From assembly GCA_009809945.1 (NCBI GenBank), contig WTPW01000489.1:145173-209172 (forward strand): 64,000 nt of DNA. The letters are read 5' to 3'. Below are positions 22,990 to 34,745 of the stretch, piece by piece. How positions within the stretch are numbered: position 1 is the stretch's first letter; every line of letters begins with the position of its first letter. Both the position numbers and the translations under genes were made by a program. This DNA comes from Gigaspora margarita (taxonomy: Eukaryota > Glomeromycota > Glomeromycetes > Diversisporales > Gigasporaceae). Below the pieces are notes generated by a model. The model saw only the letters and a program-made list of their open reading frames with translations, was not told where the DNA came from and made no database searches.

Positions 22990-24160
22990 TGACCAAGTTC
23001 ACCTTATATATTTTTTGCTCATAGTAGAGTTTCAACAGGCTTTTATTGACAGGTAATGCAAGCACTCTTTTGCCCAGTTCTTATAGCTTATATGCCCCAT
23101 TCTTAGGGGTAGCATGGATATAATATGGCCCCTTCTATTTAGGCATTAATTTATCAATTTTCTTGCATCTAGTACAAGAACTTTTCCACTAATTTCAAAA
23201 TTGATCGTGGCTTTAATTTGTCGATCATGTCTTTCCTTTTGCTTTTTTGCTGTTCTTTAGTAATTTGATATAATGCATTATTGTGGGCTTCAGGCAATCA
23301 TAGTTGATCTCATATAATCTTTGTATAATTGTCCCATTCAATATATCTTCAGATTCACTTGGTGTAAAGGTAGACAGGCCTGTCTACTGTATACTAGAAA
23401 AAATGGAGTTTCTTTAGTTGTAGCCTGCTTTGCAGTCTAGTAAGCAAATAAGATTAATAGTATTAGCAGGTCCCAGTCTGTTACATTATTAACCAATTTG
23501 GCTATTGAGATACATAGTGTTTTATTGAAACGCTCTACCAGCCTATTGGTTTGTGGATAATAGGGGATAGAGCAGTAGTACTGAGTATTCAAAGCCACAA
23601 GAAGCTTATCTATAACACAATTTTGAAAGTAGGAGCCCTAATCTAATAATATTATACTAGAGCACCCATGTCTACATGCTATATCTTCATAAATAAACTG
23701 AGCTACCTTCTTTGCATTCGCTTTAGGGATTGCACAAGCCTTGGACCATTTGGTTATATAGTCTGTTGCTACTACAATATATTTGTTAGAGCACGGTGTA
23801 AGGGGCAACAGCCTGACTATATCAATTTCTACTCTATAAAATAGGGCTTTGACGGATATAGGATGTAGTAGTTCCTTTATCTTTTTATTGTCATACCTTT
23901 GATATTTTTCTTCATGTTTTTAAATACTCGCATATGTTATTATACATTTGGAACCAGTAATAATAACCCTAAATCTTGTTAAACATAATGTTTTTTTCAA
24001 AATGAGCTCCTATTGGGTGATCATGGGCTAAGGTGAGTATAGTCCCAAGTTTTTCTTCTGGTATGACTTTTAGATCCTTGCCACTTTGTTTCTTGTTTTT
24101 CTTATATAAATTTCTGTTTTTGCTTGAAAATTTACTTTGTTTTTTAGTTGTTTTCATTGT
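22990..24160 (-). pseudogene. Integrase region of the Gypsy element
   Basis: From 24160 downward the minus strand reads a zinc-binding-type segment (HPIGAHFEKNIMFNKI, then YYLLVPN-like). The core follows: YIVVATDY.TKW near 23740-23780 (first Asp), a decayed second Asp stretch near 23640, QYYCSIPYYPQTNRLVERFN near 23520-23590 (catalytic Glu in VERF). It continues through YRT-like and polyprotein-end text to about 23000. At least eight stops or shifts. It would have inserted the element cDNA into the genome. Confidence 0.85.
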
Positions 24161-24540
24161 AGCATATCGAAATGAGAGAGATACTGCTGATGCTGCAGGT
24201 ATGTTTTTAAAGCCAAGTACTGCAAAGATTCCATCCTTGAAATTTCTTTGTTAATTGCTTTATATTCGTTTTCTTCAGTTCTGAATTGTGTGCTAGAATA
24301 TCAACAACCTGAACTGGATTGAATTTTATGTCAGGTTTTAGGTATTGTTTTAATTTACTTAACCTTGATCTTTAAATTCAGTTTTAACTAATAGGTCTTT
24401 TGATCAGAAGTACTATCACACATGATTTTGTTTGTAAAATAATTCTGATTGACCGGTCGGTGCTCGGTCAAATTTTGGATTGATCACACGTAGTGTAAAT
24501 TATCGAATTGAATCAGATAGTTATTCTTGTTGAGTATATA

Positions 24541-24877
24541 GAGTGTTCCCTATTAAAAGGGCCATTTTTACAATTTTTTAAAAAATGAGTTTTTATTAAA
24601 TTCATGTAAATTTTGACATGATTGATATTTTTCAATTATTAACGAAAGTCGATTTGCATAATAAAAAATCAAGATAATGTAAAAAGAAAAATTACATGAG
24701 GCTGCATAGAGCCAACACATCACAAGATTATCCGATAGTCACCTGCCATCTTTAACCAATCAAAGTCGTAAAATTTAATTAATCCCAGATCAGTCTGAAA
24801 ATCAAAACAAATAGTTAAACTCAATTATCTCAAAATGAGATAAATGTAAAAATGGGCCCTTTTAATAGGGAACACCC
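24541..24877. mobile_element. Tc1/mariner-like MITE, TA duplication, 337 bp
   Basis: Ends GAGTGTTCCCTATTAAAAGG and the inverse CCTTTTAATAGGGAACACCC, between TA dinucleotides (24539-24540, 24878-24879). The inverted repeat extends to about 35 bases. It lies in the Gypsy element close to the integrase coding. Confidence 0.85.
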
Positions 24878-26040
24878 TATATGTGTCTTTTTTTTTCTTG
24901 TATGGCAGGTAATTGTTTGATACTTAAAGTAAGTAGTGCTGATTTTTGTAGTTAATAAATGATAACCAGCTTATATCCAAGCATTTTATGCTTGTATTAT
25001 TCTTTTTAATTTATTTCTTGGGCCTCATTTGCATTTGAAATATGTTTTCTTGCCAACCCATTTCTGCTTGTACATTAGAAAAAAATCATACGTGATTATA
25101 CAATAGCCTCCTGAATAGACTTTTAGTACTCAATAATTTCCTTCAGTATTTGTTCTAGTGGAATATGAGTCGTATGAACTTCTTTGTACCAGAATACTGA
25201 CAACCTGGACTGGATTCAATTTACTGTTAGATTTCAAGTACATTTCTTTAGCTCTCTCCTGTTTATCTTTTTCAATGCCAATTCCTTCATTTATAGCAAA
25301 TACCAACTTGAAGCATTTCACATACCTTATCTAAATTAGCAAATTTTTGAAAATATTCGAATGCTTTACGTTTATCCTTTTCAGCTCTAATTCTATATCA
25401 ATATTCACCCTTGTGGATATCTTTTAGATACTACTTCTGGCTCTTCTCATGAGCCTACGATATGTGCGGTATATTCTAAAAAATTTGATCCAATCTTGAA
25501 AAATTTTTTTTGAATTAATGCTAGAAGCCATATTGGCAGTTCTGGTGGACTGTAAGTAGCTTGCTTTTCACTAACATATAGGTAAGGTTTTCTTTCAGTT
25601 GATCATATCTCTCTTTCTAATTGTTCTTATATTTTTTTTTGTCAATAGGTTCGCTCTAACCTTTTCTTTCTCTATTGCCAGGTCCGTCTTGGTTTTGGAG
25701 GTATCGATTTGGTTTGGCTATTATCCTTTTCTTGATTTCGCTTATAGCTTCCTTTCTAGTTATTTGCTTATTTTTGTTTAGTATTTTCTTTTTACAGATA
25801 GGGCCCCACAACTTGCCCTATTTTATCACGATCAACTATACTATATTATCAGGTCTGTTGTAGTTTATATATATATATATATATATATATTACATATAAT
25901 TGTTTTTCTCTGTATTTAGTTCCTTGTTTATTTTTACTAACATTTTCCTTTCTTTTTACATACTATTATCGGTCTTCCAATTGGTGTACTCATCAGAGGG
26001 TTGTGCCTATTCATCAGAGTCAATATTTATATCAAAACTA

Positions 26041-26225
26041 GAGTTAATACCTCTATCTGAATATATTTTTTATATCTGGATTAATCTGGTTTTATCATAA
26101 TATATATCCAGATTTAAATTTAAATCCAGATTAATTTATATCTGGATATAAAAACACTATGTCATGTTATATCACATGACATAGTATATATCCAGATATA
26201 TAAATTCAGATAGAGGTGTTAACTC
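26041..26225. mobile_element. Foldback MITE, TA duplication, 185 bp
   Basis: Ends GAGTTAATACCTCTATCTGA and the inverse TCAGATAGAGGTGTTAACTC, flanked by TA (26039-26040, 26226-26227). The inverted repeat is nearly full length, built around ATCTGGATTAATCTGG and its inverse. Inserted in the Gypsy element. Confidence 0.8.
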
Positions 26226-26879
26226 TAGTCAGGGTACAAGTCTGCGCTAGTGCTGCAATCCCACCTAGTTTGATTCCAGGTGAAGAGAAATTTTTTCAGG
26301 GTAGCGGCTTCGTGATCAATTTCTTTCTCAAATTCTAAACTGGTAACTGGGTCTCCTTATCGAAGTATATCGATAATGTACACTTTATCAATTTTTATAG
26401 ATTGTGGTTCTGCTTCTTTTTTATGTTTTAAGACCATAGCTGTATTAGAGTTGTTTGGCCTATTCCAGGTTAACTTTTGCTATAATTTTTGCGCTAATTG
26501 CTATAGAGCTTCCTATAGCCACTCTTGCTCCAAAAAGCTATTGGTAAGTTCCTATTTGTATTCTTCACTCAAGTACCTGGAGTCATTTCTTTCATAATCC
26601 TTGTAGGAGTATTCAGTATCACTCATTCCATTTCACTTTTTGCTTCCCAATTTATCCATTCAGAATAATTGGTCCATTCGGCCCCTTGCATTTTTCATCT
26701 AAATCTTCTATAAAATATTCTTGGGCAATAGCCTTGAAGACTTCTACTTTATTCCTGGAATTGGGTTCCTTTGCAGCATTCCCTATATCTGCTGCTTTTT
26801 GGTAATAATCACTGGTTTTATCTATATCCCTGTATCCTTTAAAGGTCCTTTTATTATTCGTAATAGAGCATTAGCACTA

Positions 26880-27190
26880 TTATATCTTTTTCTCACCCTA
26901 TGTACAATAGTAAAGTTGTAGAGCTGTAGGCAGAAAATCTACTAAGCTCTTCTTCCTTTTAAGGCAGTACTTTGGAGCTACTTTAGAGCGGAATGATCTA
27001 TCACAATCACAAAGAGTTTATAGCCTAAATAGTAGTAGAAATATTCTACTGCCCATACCATAGCATAACACTCTAGTTGGTAGTAGTATAGTTTCTTTTA
27101 GAGCAGATAAGACTTTTACTAGCGTATGCAATTGCATACTCCTTCTTATTTTCATCTTTTTTGGCTAATATGGCACCAAGGCTTACTTCA
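26880..27190 (-). pseudogene. RNase H region of the Gypsy element
   Basis: The minus strand carries VEYFYYYLGYKLFVIVIDHSALK-like text (27000-27070), with the DH(S/K) motif of retroelement RNase H. LQLYNFTIVHR (about 26895-26930), the conserved end of the domain, follows. Stops intervene. It would remove the RNA strand after reverse transcription. Confidence 0.75.
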
Positions 27191-27299
27191 GATGCATTGG
27201 TATATAGATAAAAGGTTTTGTTGAATCTGAGTACTATAGAACTAGAGCAGTTACTAGGTGGGTTTTAAGGCTTTGGAAGGCATTTTCTTGTTCAATGCC

Positions 27300-28180
27300 C
27301 TATTCAAATTTTACCCTCTTTTCTAATAGTTTGTGTAGAGGTTTTGCTATCATAGCAAAATTTGAAATAAACGCTAGTAATATGAAGCCAGACTAATGAG
27401 AGCCCATAGCTACTATAGGTTGACAGGTATAGAAAATTTTTTAACTTTAAAGACTTTCTCTTCATCTGGCCTAATTCCTTCTTTTTCCACTATATGTCCT
27501 AGGAATTTTATATCATTTTTGAATAGTTCAAACTTATCTGGGTTTAGTTTTAACCCTGATTCAACTAATTTGAGAAAGACTTCTGCTACATGCTCCAAGT
27601 GGTTCTGGTAGGTATTAGAGTAGATGATTATATCATCTAAATATACAGCAACGAATTTTCTAATATTTTTATATAGGATATAATTCATTGTCCTCTGGAA
27701 TGTGACCGGGCATTACATAAACCAAAGAGCATTATGTTAAAAGCATATGTGCCCTGTTTGGCTACAAGGGCTATTTTCTCTTTATTATCCTCAGACATCC
27801 ATATCTGCCAGTACCCACTGGCCAGATCAAGTGAAGAAAACTACTCTGCTTTTTCAAATATCTCCAGTAGGTCATCGATACATGGTAAAGGGAAAGCATT
27901 CTTCTTTGTAACTGTATTTAGTTTTTGATAATCAATATACAGTCTAAGCTTTCCATTCTTTTTTGGTACTATAACTACTGGAGAGGTCCATGGGCTTTTA
28001 ATTTCACTTATTAACCCATACTTCAACAATTCTTTGATCTCTTTATTTAGAAAGTTCTGCTCATCAGGAGCAATTCAGTAGGCCAATTGCTTGATAGGTT
28101 TGGCATTACCAGTATCAATTTCATGTTGTACTTTCTGATACTGGACTAGTTGATGCAATCCAGTGGTAAAGAGTCCTCAA
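27300..28180 (-). pseudogene. Reverse transcriptase of the Gypsy element
   Basis: Minus strand: [20 protein letters not shown] then IDYQKLN (27960-28000), LDLASGYWQI-like motif A (about 27810-27840) and FVAVYLDDIIIYS motif C with the catalytic Asp pair (27620-27660). FLGHIVEKEGIRP follows at about 27470-27510. The frame is broken between 27688 and 27841. Length and motif order are normal for Gypsy RT. Confidence 0.9.
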
Positions 28181-28477
28181 AATTTTTTTAAGACAGGCTT
28201 TGCTTCTTTCTTTTGTTTTTTTATTTAATGTTGCCTCTTTAACTAATTTATCTATAATTTCTTCAGAGATCAGTTCAGTTTGGTTACTTGTATTAAGAGT
28301 GAAAAGTTCTTATATAGCCATCAAGTATATGGCCGAATTGTCTTCATCTATTACTGTAACTTTCAACCTCTTCAAGATCATTTTCTTCTTCATAATTATT
28401 GAAGAAGTCTTTTGTATCATCGATTTTATCTTGGAGTAATTCAATTTTATCTTCTTTGGCTTGATATATGGGTATTT

Positions 28478-28807
28478 CTAAATTCTTTTCCAGGTATCAA
28501 ATAAATAGCTTCTTTTCATCAAAATGGAGCCAGATACAACCTTTTGGAACCAATCCATTTCTAGTAGCATTATTTCATTTGAATTCTCGATGACTTGGAA
28601 ATCAGTAGGTACTATAACACTTTGTATGACCAAGTTTACACCTACTAATTTTCTTAGAGCCTGTTCACGAGTACCCTTTGCAGTAATGACTACTGTAGTA
28701 AAGGGTTCAGTAATAGTAAGACCAAGTTTCTTGACTAATTTTATAGATATTATGCTAACAGCAGCCCCAAAGTCTAATACAGCTAGTATAGGGTTATTTT
28801 TGATCAT
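28478..28807 (-). pseudogene. Aspartic protease region of the Gypsy element
   Basis: The 109-codon frame contains AVLDFGAAVSIISIKLVKKL. This aligns with the D-S/T-G-A active-site loop of retroviral-type proteases, but the middle residue is Phe, so the D-T/S-G triad is damaged. The partner motif LEMDWF lies about 75 residues further on. It would have processed the polyprotein. Confidence 0.8.
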
Positions 28808-29229
28808 AACATAGTATTTTGCTGCAAAGGTCCTTTGCTCGAGGTTATTTTCAACCAGATTAGTCTTGTTTGTAGGGATAATAGGGTGCCATAATGCCTG
28901 TGATAAATTCTGCTACTGCTTGGGCACTTGTAATAGTTGACTATAAGTGGCATTGGTACACTGGCTCAACAGATCCTCTGCAATATTATAAGGGGAAATT
29001 AGGTCTACTATAGAGGGATCTCTGCACCTTCAAATCTGATTAGTGACTTTATTGGGTTGATAAAGAGTTTCTGGTAGGTTCTAGAGCAACTTTTTCTATT
29101 GCTATAGGTTGGTTAGGTGGGATGTATTGTTCTGGGTCAGATGCAATCCTTTTCCTTAACCTTTCATTCTAATTATTAACTGTTTCAGGTTTTCACGTCT
29201 TTTAACTGCATATATTTCTTGGTTGCCAC

Positions 29230-30190
29230 CATTTGTAATAATATCACACAAGTATCATTTAGCTAGACAATTCCTAGCAAAATGGCCTCACTCACTACAA
29301 TTATAGCACATAATCTCTTTATTTCTGGTCCTTTGAGGTTGGTACTATGTAAATTGGGATCAGAGTGTACTGGCTGGGACTTGGGGGCTGACTATCTCAA
29401 CTTTTGCAGACAGAGCAGTAGCTAATTTTTCATAATTTACTGCCATGTATTGCATTTTCTTTGTCAAATCATCAAGAGCTTGAGAGGTTGGTTCCTGCTT
29501 TTCATAGTACTGACTGACCTCTATTTTCCTTGCTTTGACTATGGTGACATCTAATATCTCAAAATTATTAGCAGACTTTAAGGCAGCAATTTTTCCACGT
29601 AGTCCTCTCATCAACATTAAAATAACATATGTGGTGGGTATTTGGTGGTCCAGATTAACTCTTTTTAGTAATTTCTTAAACTGGTATGTATAATGGTCCA
29701 CCTTTCTTTCTCTTTTTGCTTTAGGCTTGATAATTCTAATAGCTATTGGTGTCTCTTTTCTGGGGTTGCAAAATATTTAATGAATAACTGGACAAAGCTG
29801 TTCTCAGAATTGTCATCATCGTCCTAGTAGAGGAGGTTATATTTTTGGTCATTATACCAACTGGTGGCAATTCTTGCTAGATGCCCTAAAGCAATTTTAA
29901 TTTTTCTAGTCCTAGTCCAGTTGTTGGCATTAGCAGCTTATTCAAAAGCTTTGACCCACTCCACTGGGTCCTTATCTTCTTCTCCTTTGAAGGTTCATAC
30001 ATGTATCCAGTTATTTTTCCTAGGAGCAGCTAGAACCTCATATTGAGCTACATCCCTGAAGGCTCAGGCAATATCTCAAAGAAGATTTGGGCTTGATTAT
30101 GGTTGTCACATGGGTTTTCATTGTTTTGGGGTTCATATGGAGAAAGTGGTCTTTTCTTTTCAACAGATCTATCAAGGTCAAAATCAGCTA
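29230..30190 (-). pseudogene. gag with CCHC zinc knuckle
   Basis: Minus-strand pieces read DPVEWVKAFE and ANNWTRTRKIKIALGHLA (about 29870-29960), then FATPEKRHQ and FKKLLKRVNLDHQIPTTYV. This is the usual fungal Gypsy gag core. A broken CCHC knuckle (CYNCSE, stop, GHFARNC) sits at about 29270-29312. Several stops; the 113-codon piece at 29360-29701 is the longest. It would have formed the capsid-like particle. Confidence 0.8.
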
Positions 30191-30309
30191 TATCAGATAT
30201 CTTAAAGTTAAAACTAAACTAAGCTAAACCAAAACCTTTTTAAAGGAAGATTTTATAGATAGGATTTTGGGGTTGATTGTTTGAATCTCGCAGTCTTGAT
30301 TCAGTGGGT

Positions 30310-30338
30310 TAAAAAGTTCAATCTCACAGTCACTAACA
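30310..30338 (-). other. Primer-binding site of the Gypsy element
   Basis: Read on the plus strand, AAAAAGTTCAATCTCACAGT then CACTAACA resembles a tRNA 3' part (T-loop GTTCAATCTC plus acceptor stem). It lies directly beside the edge shared with the 3' LTR. The minus strand would start TGTTAGTGACTGTGAGA. A second similar word (GTTTGAATCTCGCAGTC) lies at about 30274-30292. The tRNA species is not identified. Confidence 0.5.
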
Positions 30339-30410
30339 ATTCAGAAGAGGAAAATTATACTCTTTGTTTAACTATAATTACTATACACTAATAACACCAA
30401 CTCTAATTAT

Positions 30411-31030
30411 AAACTATCCCTAACTCTAACTACTAACTACATTAATCCTAACCCTAACTACTAACTAACACTAACCCTACTGCTAACTAATACTAAATGC
30501 TACATCAATGACCCAAAAGCAACAAAACTACACCAATAAATAACTAATACTAACCCTAACTACTAACTAAACTAAATGCTACATCAATGATCCAAAAGCA
30601 ACAGACTATACCAATAATAATAGTGAAAACTCCAACAACAACAAAATCAACAAAGTCCTAATACTAATGCCAAACAATGACAGCACTATATATGACAACT
30701 TTAGTGATAACAATAATACAGTATTAACAAGTAAAAAGGTAGTTATAGTATAAAAACTCCAAAAAATAATGATACTGGATATATGCTAAAATTACACCAG
30801 CACCAAACAATAATGATGCATATATGATGACTCCTAGTAATGACTTTTTTAATTAGAATAGAAAAATGGGTCAGTTGTTACATAAAAGCACCAACAATAG
30901 CAGCAATAAGGCAGCAAAATTAACAAGAACCTAAAAAATGTTATCCCACCAATACCAACAATGACTTCAGCAATGACTCTAGCAAAGACTCCAATGATGG
31001 CTCCAACAACAACTCTAGCAACAATCCAGC
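30411..31030. repeat. CTAACT/CTAACCCT and CAACAATGACTCC simple repeats
   Basis: 30411-30600 holds imperfect CTAACCCTAACTACTAACT units. 30480-30610 contains a direct duplication with ACTAAATGCTACATCAATGA. 30880-31030 is built from CAACAATGACTCCAGC-like units. No open frame; no gene. Confidence 0.6.
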
Positions 31031-31033
31031 ATT

Positions 31034-32368
31034 TGATATTATTATATTATTAGCAAAAAATTTAATTATAAAAAAACACTGATCATCAAATGATAATCAT
31101 TGTTTATCTTGTGTGAATGGTGTTAAACACCATGGTGTGATTTATATATTTTGTTATATTATTATCTTCATTTTTTTAATAATCAACAAACCTAAAATGT
31201 TTTTATATAATATTAGTATTATAGTAATAAACTTCTTCAATTAGTTAGATTCTATTACATGAAACTCTAGTTGTATTAGTTCTACTAGAAGATTTTAGAT
31301 GTATCTATATAATACTTGAATTAACAAATAGTAATCTAAATATAGTACAAAAATTTCTTAAAATTATTAATTGGATAGATAAAATTTTTACAAATTTTGC
31401 ATTTATAAATAATATTATCTACTACTTTTGTAGAATAAAGCAATAAGCAACTGAATTTTATTAGTTATATATTAAAATTAAAGAAAAGAAAAAAGATACT
31501 TTTATCCGGTTTTGTCTTAATCAGCATGTTCTACTGTTTGGTACACAGTAGAGTTTTTCTGTTGTGCTATTATAATAAAATTTAATTAAGCGACCGAAAG
31601 TTATGCATCGGTTTAACGGACAAAACATGACGTAAGCGTGATCATGTGATTCAACTGTGGTAAAATTTTAGCGTTAATCAAATAAAAAAAAATCGTTCAA
31701 AAACAACGTGACTTTATAGAGATATATAAGATGAATGTTTTCTTCCGATGATACAAAATTTGTAGCAGCCAATGTATAAAATTAATACGTATTATATAGA
31801 ACTAATAAATTTTGTTAGATGACCAATATGAAGTAATTTTCAATATATGTGATCAACCAATCACGAGAAAGTTATCCTTTAAGTTTCACAATATTAATGG
31901 TCGGAATAGCATACACCGAGCACCAATTTGTGCGTCACCGTTATTTAAAATTGCATGCCCTAAATCACGTTCTAGGCACGGGGTAAATTCGGCGCATTCG
32001 GAGTTGATTCATTATTGATCTTCTATGGCAACTCTAAATTAAGAAATTTGAATGGGAATTATACATATTTCTAATTTTATAATTTTGGCTTGTGTAAAAT
32101 ATTAATAAAAATGCAACAAATACCATATATCGTTTAACAAAGCTTTTTTTACATTACCCATGATAAAATACTCAAATGGAAAATTTAATAATTAAGCATT
32201 AGTTAAACATTTATTTTCCATTCATTTTTATGACGATTATATACCTTTATGGAAATGTAATGTGCGTCTTTGGATTTATCTACGGTGTTACAAGTGTATA
32301 AGTGCATATGTCTATATAAATGCGATAAGTCAGATAAATCTGGCATTAGCATTAAAATAATTCTGATA
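31034..32368. other. Upstream region of the kinase gene
   Basis: No transposon signature is seen from about 31500 on, and composition is less extreme than the surround (for example CGACCGAAAGTTATGCATCG near 31590). The 68-codon frame at 31812-32018 has no recognised motif. The promoter probably lies here, but I cannot place a TATA box or start site with confidence. Confidence 0.4.
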
Positions 32369-33575
32369 ATGATTAAAGCCATTATATTTAAAGTATTTGA
32401 GAGACTTTTACCTACTAGACAAAATAATGGTGAAACCAATAATGGTTGGATTAGTAGGATGATAAAAGAGCGACATATTAACCTTGTTGATCATAAGGAG
32501 TTTGAAAATCTTGAGTATATTAATTGCGGAAATTCTGGAGTTATAAAAAAGGCTATTTGGAAATCAAAAAATAAGGCTATCATCTTAAAACAAATTGCGC
32601 CCAATGAAGTTATGACAGAGTCGGAAAATCAAGAGCTTCTTAAAGAGGTATAATCAATTTTCCAACTCCTTTATATTATAAGTTATTATAAGACATTTGA
32701 TTCATAATTTAAAATTTCGATTATTTTGTTAAACAGATCAAAACTTTTCATGCAATTAGAGTTAGAGAACAATCGACTATAAAAGAAACAGGTTACAAAA
32801 ATGTCATCGAATGTTTTGGAGTTTCACGTCTTAGCGAAGAAGAAACATATTTGCTCGTATTAGAACACGCAGATATTGGATGTTTACGTGACTATCTGAA
32901 TAAACACCGTGGTAATTTGAAATGGGAACAAAAAATCAATATCGCCCGTCAGATTACGTGTGGATTATATTTTCTACATAAAAATAAAATTTTACACCGT
33001 GACTTAGTAAGTTCTTTTCTAATTAATCAATAAAATGATGATTATAATGATTATAACGAAAAATCTTTGTTATGTAGCATACCGGAAATGTAGTCATTAA
33101 AGAAGATAAAAACTTTGAAGATGGCATTAGAGTAATTATTATTGATTTCGGTCTTTCTAAGGTTGTTTCTCGAAATAGTATATCGCATCAGGAAATAAAA
33201 GGTCTCGTAAACTTTGTGGATCCTTATATTTTAAATGTATTAAACGCGCAATATGGACAGGTGTATAGTTATCCATCTGACATATACAGCCTTGGTGTAA
33301 TATTTTGGGAAATTTCAAGCAACGGCAAAAAAGAATTAAAAGAAGTTAATCAAATAGCAACTATGATGAGGATAATGGGTGGAGAACGGGAAAAGCCAGT
33401 AGCTGGTTCTACTAGATCTTACGTCGAACTTTATAAGAAATGTTGGGATCACAATCCAAAAAATCGACCTGATATTTATAAAGTTCACGAATTGATACAT
33501 AAAGATGAAATTATATCAGGAGAAAGTTGGGAACCGCAACCAGAAGAGCGATCATCTATGAACACAACTATTTAA
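32369..33575 (+). CDS. TKL-type protein kinase, three exons, 348 residues
   Basis: Exons 32369-32647, 32737-33006 and 33078-33575, joined by introns of 89 and 71 bases with GTATAA...ACAG and GTAAGT...GTAG borders, both in phase 0. Kinase features in order: a degenerate glycine loop (NCGNSGVIKKAIWK, about residues 53-66), AIILKQI with the ATP lysine, ENQELLKE as helix C, hinge LVLEHADIGCL and catalytic loop LHRDL/HTGNVVI spanning intron 2. Then come IIDFGLSK with the metal-binding Asp, a FVDPYIL in place of the usual YxDPE, PSDIYSLGVIFWEISS and CWDHNPKNRPDIY. Key Lys, HRD and DFG are present, so activity is plausible. The missing second glycine and DPE change could lower it. ATG 32369 is the first in-frame ATG; a further 5' exon is possible. 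Substrate unknown. Such kinases are greatly expanded in Rhizophagus. Confidence 0.9.
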
Positions 33576-33612
33576 TTTCAATACTTCTAGAGTTTCAATT
33601 ATTTATGACCTA

Positions 33613-33618
33613 AATAAA
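33613..33618 (+). terminator. Candidate polyadenylation signal AATAAA
   Basis: AATAAA lies 38 bases after the kinase stop codon, at a usual distance. In DNA this AT-rich the hexamer is frequent by chance. Confidence 0.35.
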
Positions 33619-33619
33619 T

Positions 33620-34566
33620 TATTTCATATTGGATGATTAAGACCATAAAGTTGGTTGTTGTTTAAAATCAGAATGCAAGTAATGCAAAGTTATCGTTTTA
33701 AAAAATCATTATGAAACGTCCTTTCAGATTTTAACAAATTAGTATAAGCTATCTCCTTATTCTAAGCTTAAGGGAGGTTTACTTTTTTTTTTGTAAAAAT
33801 TGTTACATAAAAAATTAATACACAAGTATGATACACGACATGTACACTTAGAAATTTTCTTTTCTTTTTTTTTTTATTAGTCATTGAATATATACCGACT
33901 TTAAAATGTCATGATATTTCTTAATTACAAAATAACGCATTAATAATTGGCATAAATTGAAAAATGACATCTAGATTTGAATAAAACTATAGCATTTATA
34001 ATAACTTTAAGCATAACAATTTTGAACTAAAAATTTACAATAATTGATATTGATTGTCTACATCATATGATTACCATTATTTTCGTAATTATTTTGTTAT
34101 CTGTTATCGTATCACTAAGTACTAAATAGGATAGTTAAGGACACAACATTCACGCGCTTATGGACACAACGACGACTGGCATTACTAAAATTCACGTTAG
34201 CTCAAACCCTAACTCCATAAGTCATGTGGATTTTGTGTTCCTTATTAAATATACCAAATATACCAGTACGATCACATGAAATGTGAGAGAGGTGTTCTCC
34301 AACTTTTTGGTGCCTATATTTTTTCCTATTTAGAAGTATTATGGTTATCAGTTTTTTCTATTTGGGATAGGAATTAAGATTAAAAATGTCATAATTCCTT
34401 TATGGTGCATACGTCGTGTGTGAGAAATTATACCAGTATGATTGTTTGACAGTACACACATTTGATGTCGATATCCATTATTCTGATTTTTGAAAAAGTC
34501 TTTTTTTAGTATAAGCAACGATATTATTTATCCAAATATCATAGGAATTGTACGTACGTACGTGGA
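33620..34566. other. No gene seen
   Basis: Intergenic sequence after the kinase. I see no frame with motifs and no terminal repeats. Confidence 0.4.
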
Positions 34567-34745
34567 TAGTGTTCCGATCTGTCTCAAAAATTCCAACCTG
34601 GGTCACCAGCCCGGGTGACCTGGGTGAGTCCCAATAATAGAAAAAAATTCTGCTACGGGTCACCCGCGGGTGACCCACCCGGGTGACCCGGTTGAGTCCC
34701 AATAAAAAAAAATCTTCTATGGGTCACCAGTGGGTAATAATCCAA
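34567..34745. mobile_element. Partial copy of the GGTGACC hAT-like MITE
   Basis: It starts TAGTGTTCCGATCTGTCTC, then TTCCAACCTGGGTCACCAGC, as at 13197. CCCGGGTGACCTGGG and CCCGCGGGTGACCCACCCGG units follow, with two direct GAGTCCCAATAA joints. No right end with AGAACACTA is found, so this copy is incomplete. Confidence 0.65.

Larger units (their letters stand above)
24290..26840 (-). pseudogene. Sel1-like repeat coding between RNase H and integrase
   Basis: Minus-strand fragments read DIDKTSDYYQKAADIGNAA (about 26765-26835), AEKDKRKAFEYFQKFANLD (about 25326-25386) and GIGIEKDKQERAKEMYLKS (about 25230-25300). These carry the G-x-G-hydrophobic-x-x-D...A...Y-x-K-A/S pattern of Sel1-like repeats. 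A second internal duplication is visible: KLNPVQVVSIL (about 25185-25230) and KFNPVQVVDIL (about 24305-24350). Sel1 repeats are scaffold motifs common in fungal signalling proteins and are not part of standard pol. Either host coding was captured or a host pseudogene lies inside the element. Confidence 0.55.
21323..30410 (-). mobile_element. Degenerate Ty3/Gypsy LTR retrotransposon
   Basis: On the minus strand the order is truncated 5' LTR (30339-30410), primer-binding site, gag, zinc knuckle, aspartic protease, reverse transcriptase, RNase H, a Sel1-like stretch, integrase, polypurine tract and 3' LTR. Protease-RT-RNase H-integrase order defines the Gypsy type. Every domain has stops or frameshifts, so it is inactive. 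TA-flanked MITEs interrupt it at 24541-24877 and 26041-26225. The 5' LTR beyond 30410 has been replaced by CTAACT-type repeats. Confidence 0.9.

Noticed and set aside
25599..26100. Plus-strand hydrophobic frames suggesting a membrane protein
   Set aside because: They are antisense to the Gypsy pol remnant and arise from its lysine/glutamate-rich coding on the other strand.
30310..30340. tRNA gene fragment
   Set aside because: Only a 3' tRNA-like stretch is seen and its position beside the LTR edge explains it as a primer-binding site.
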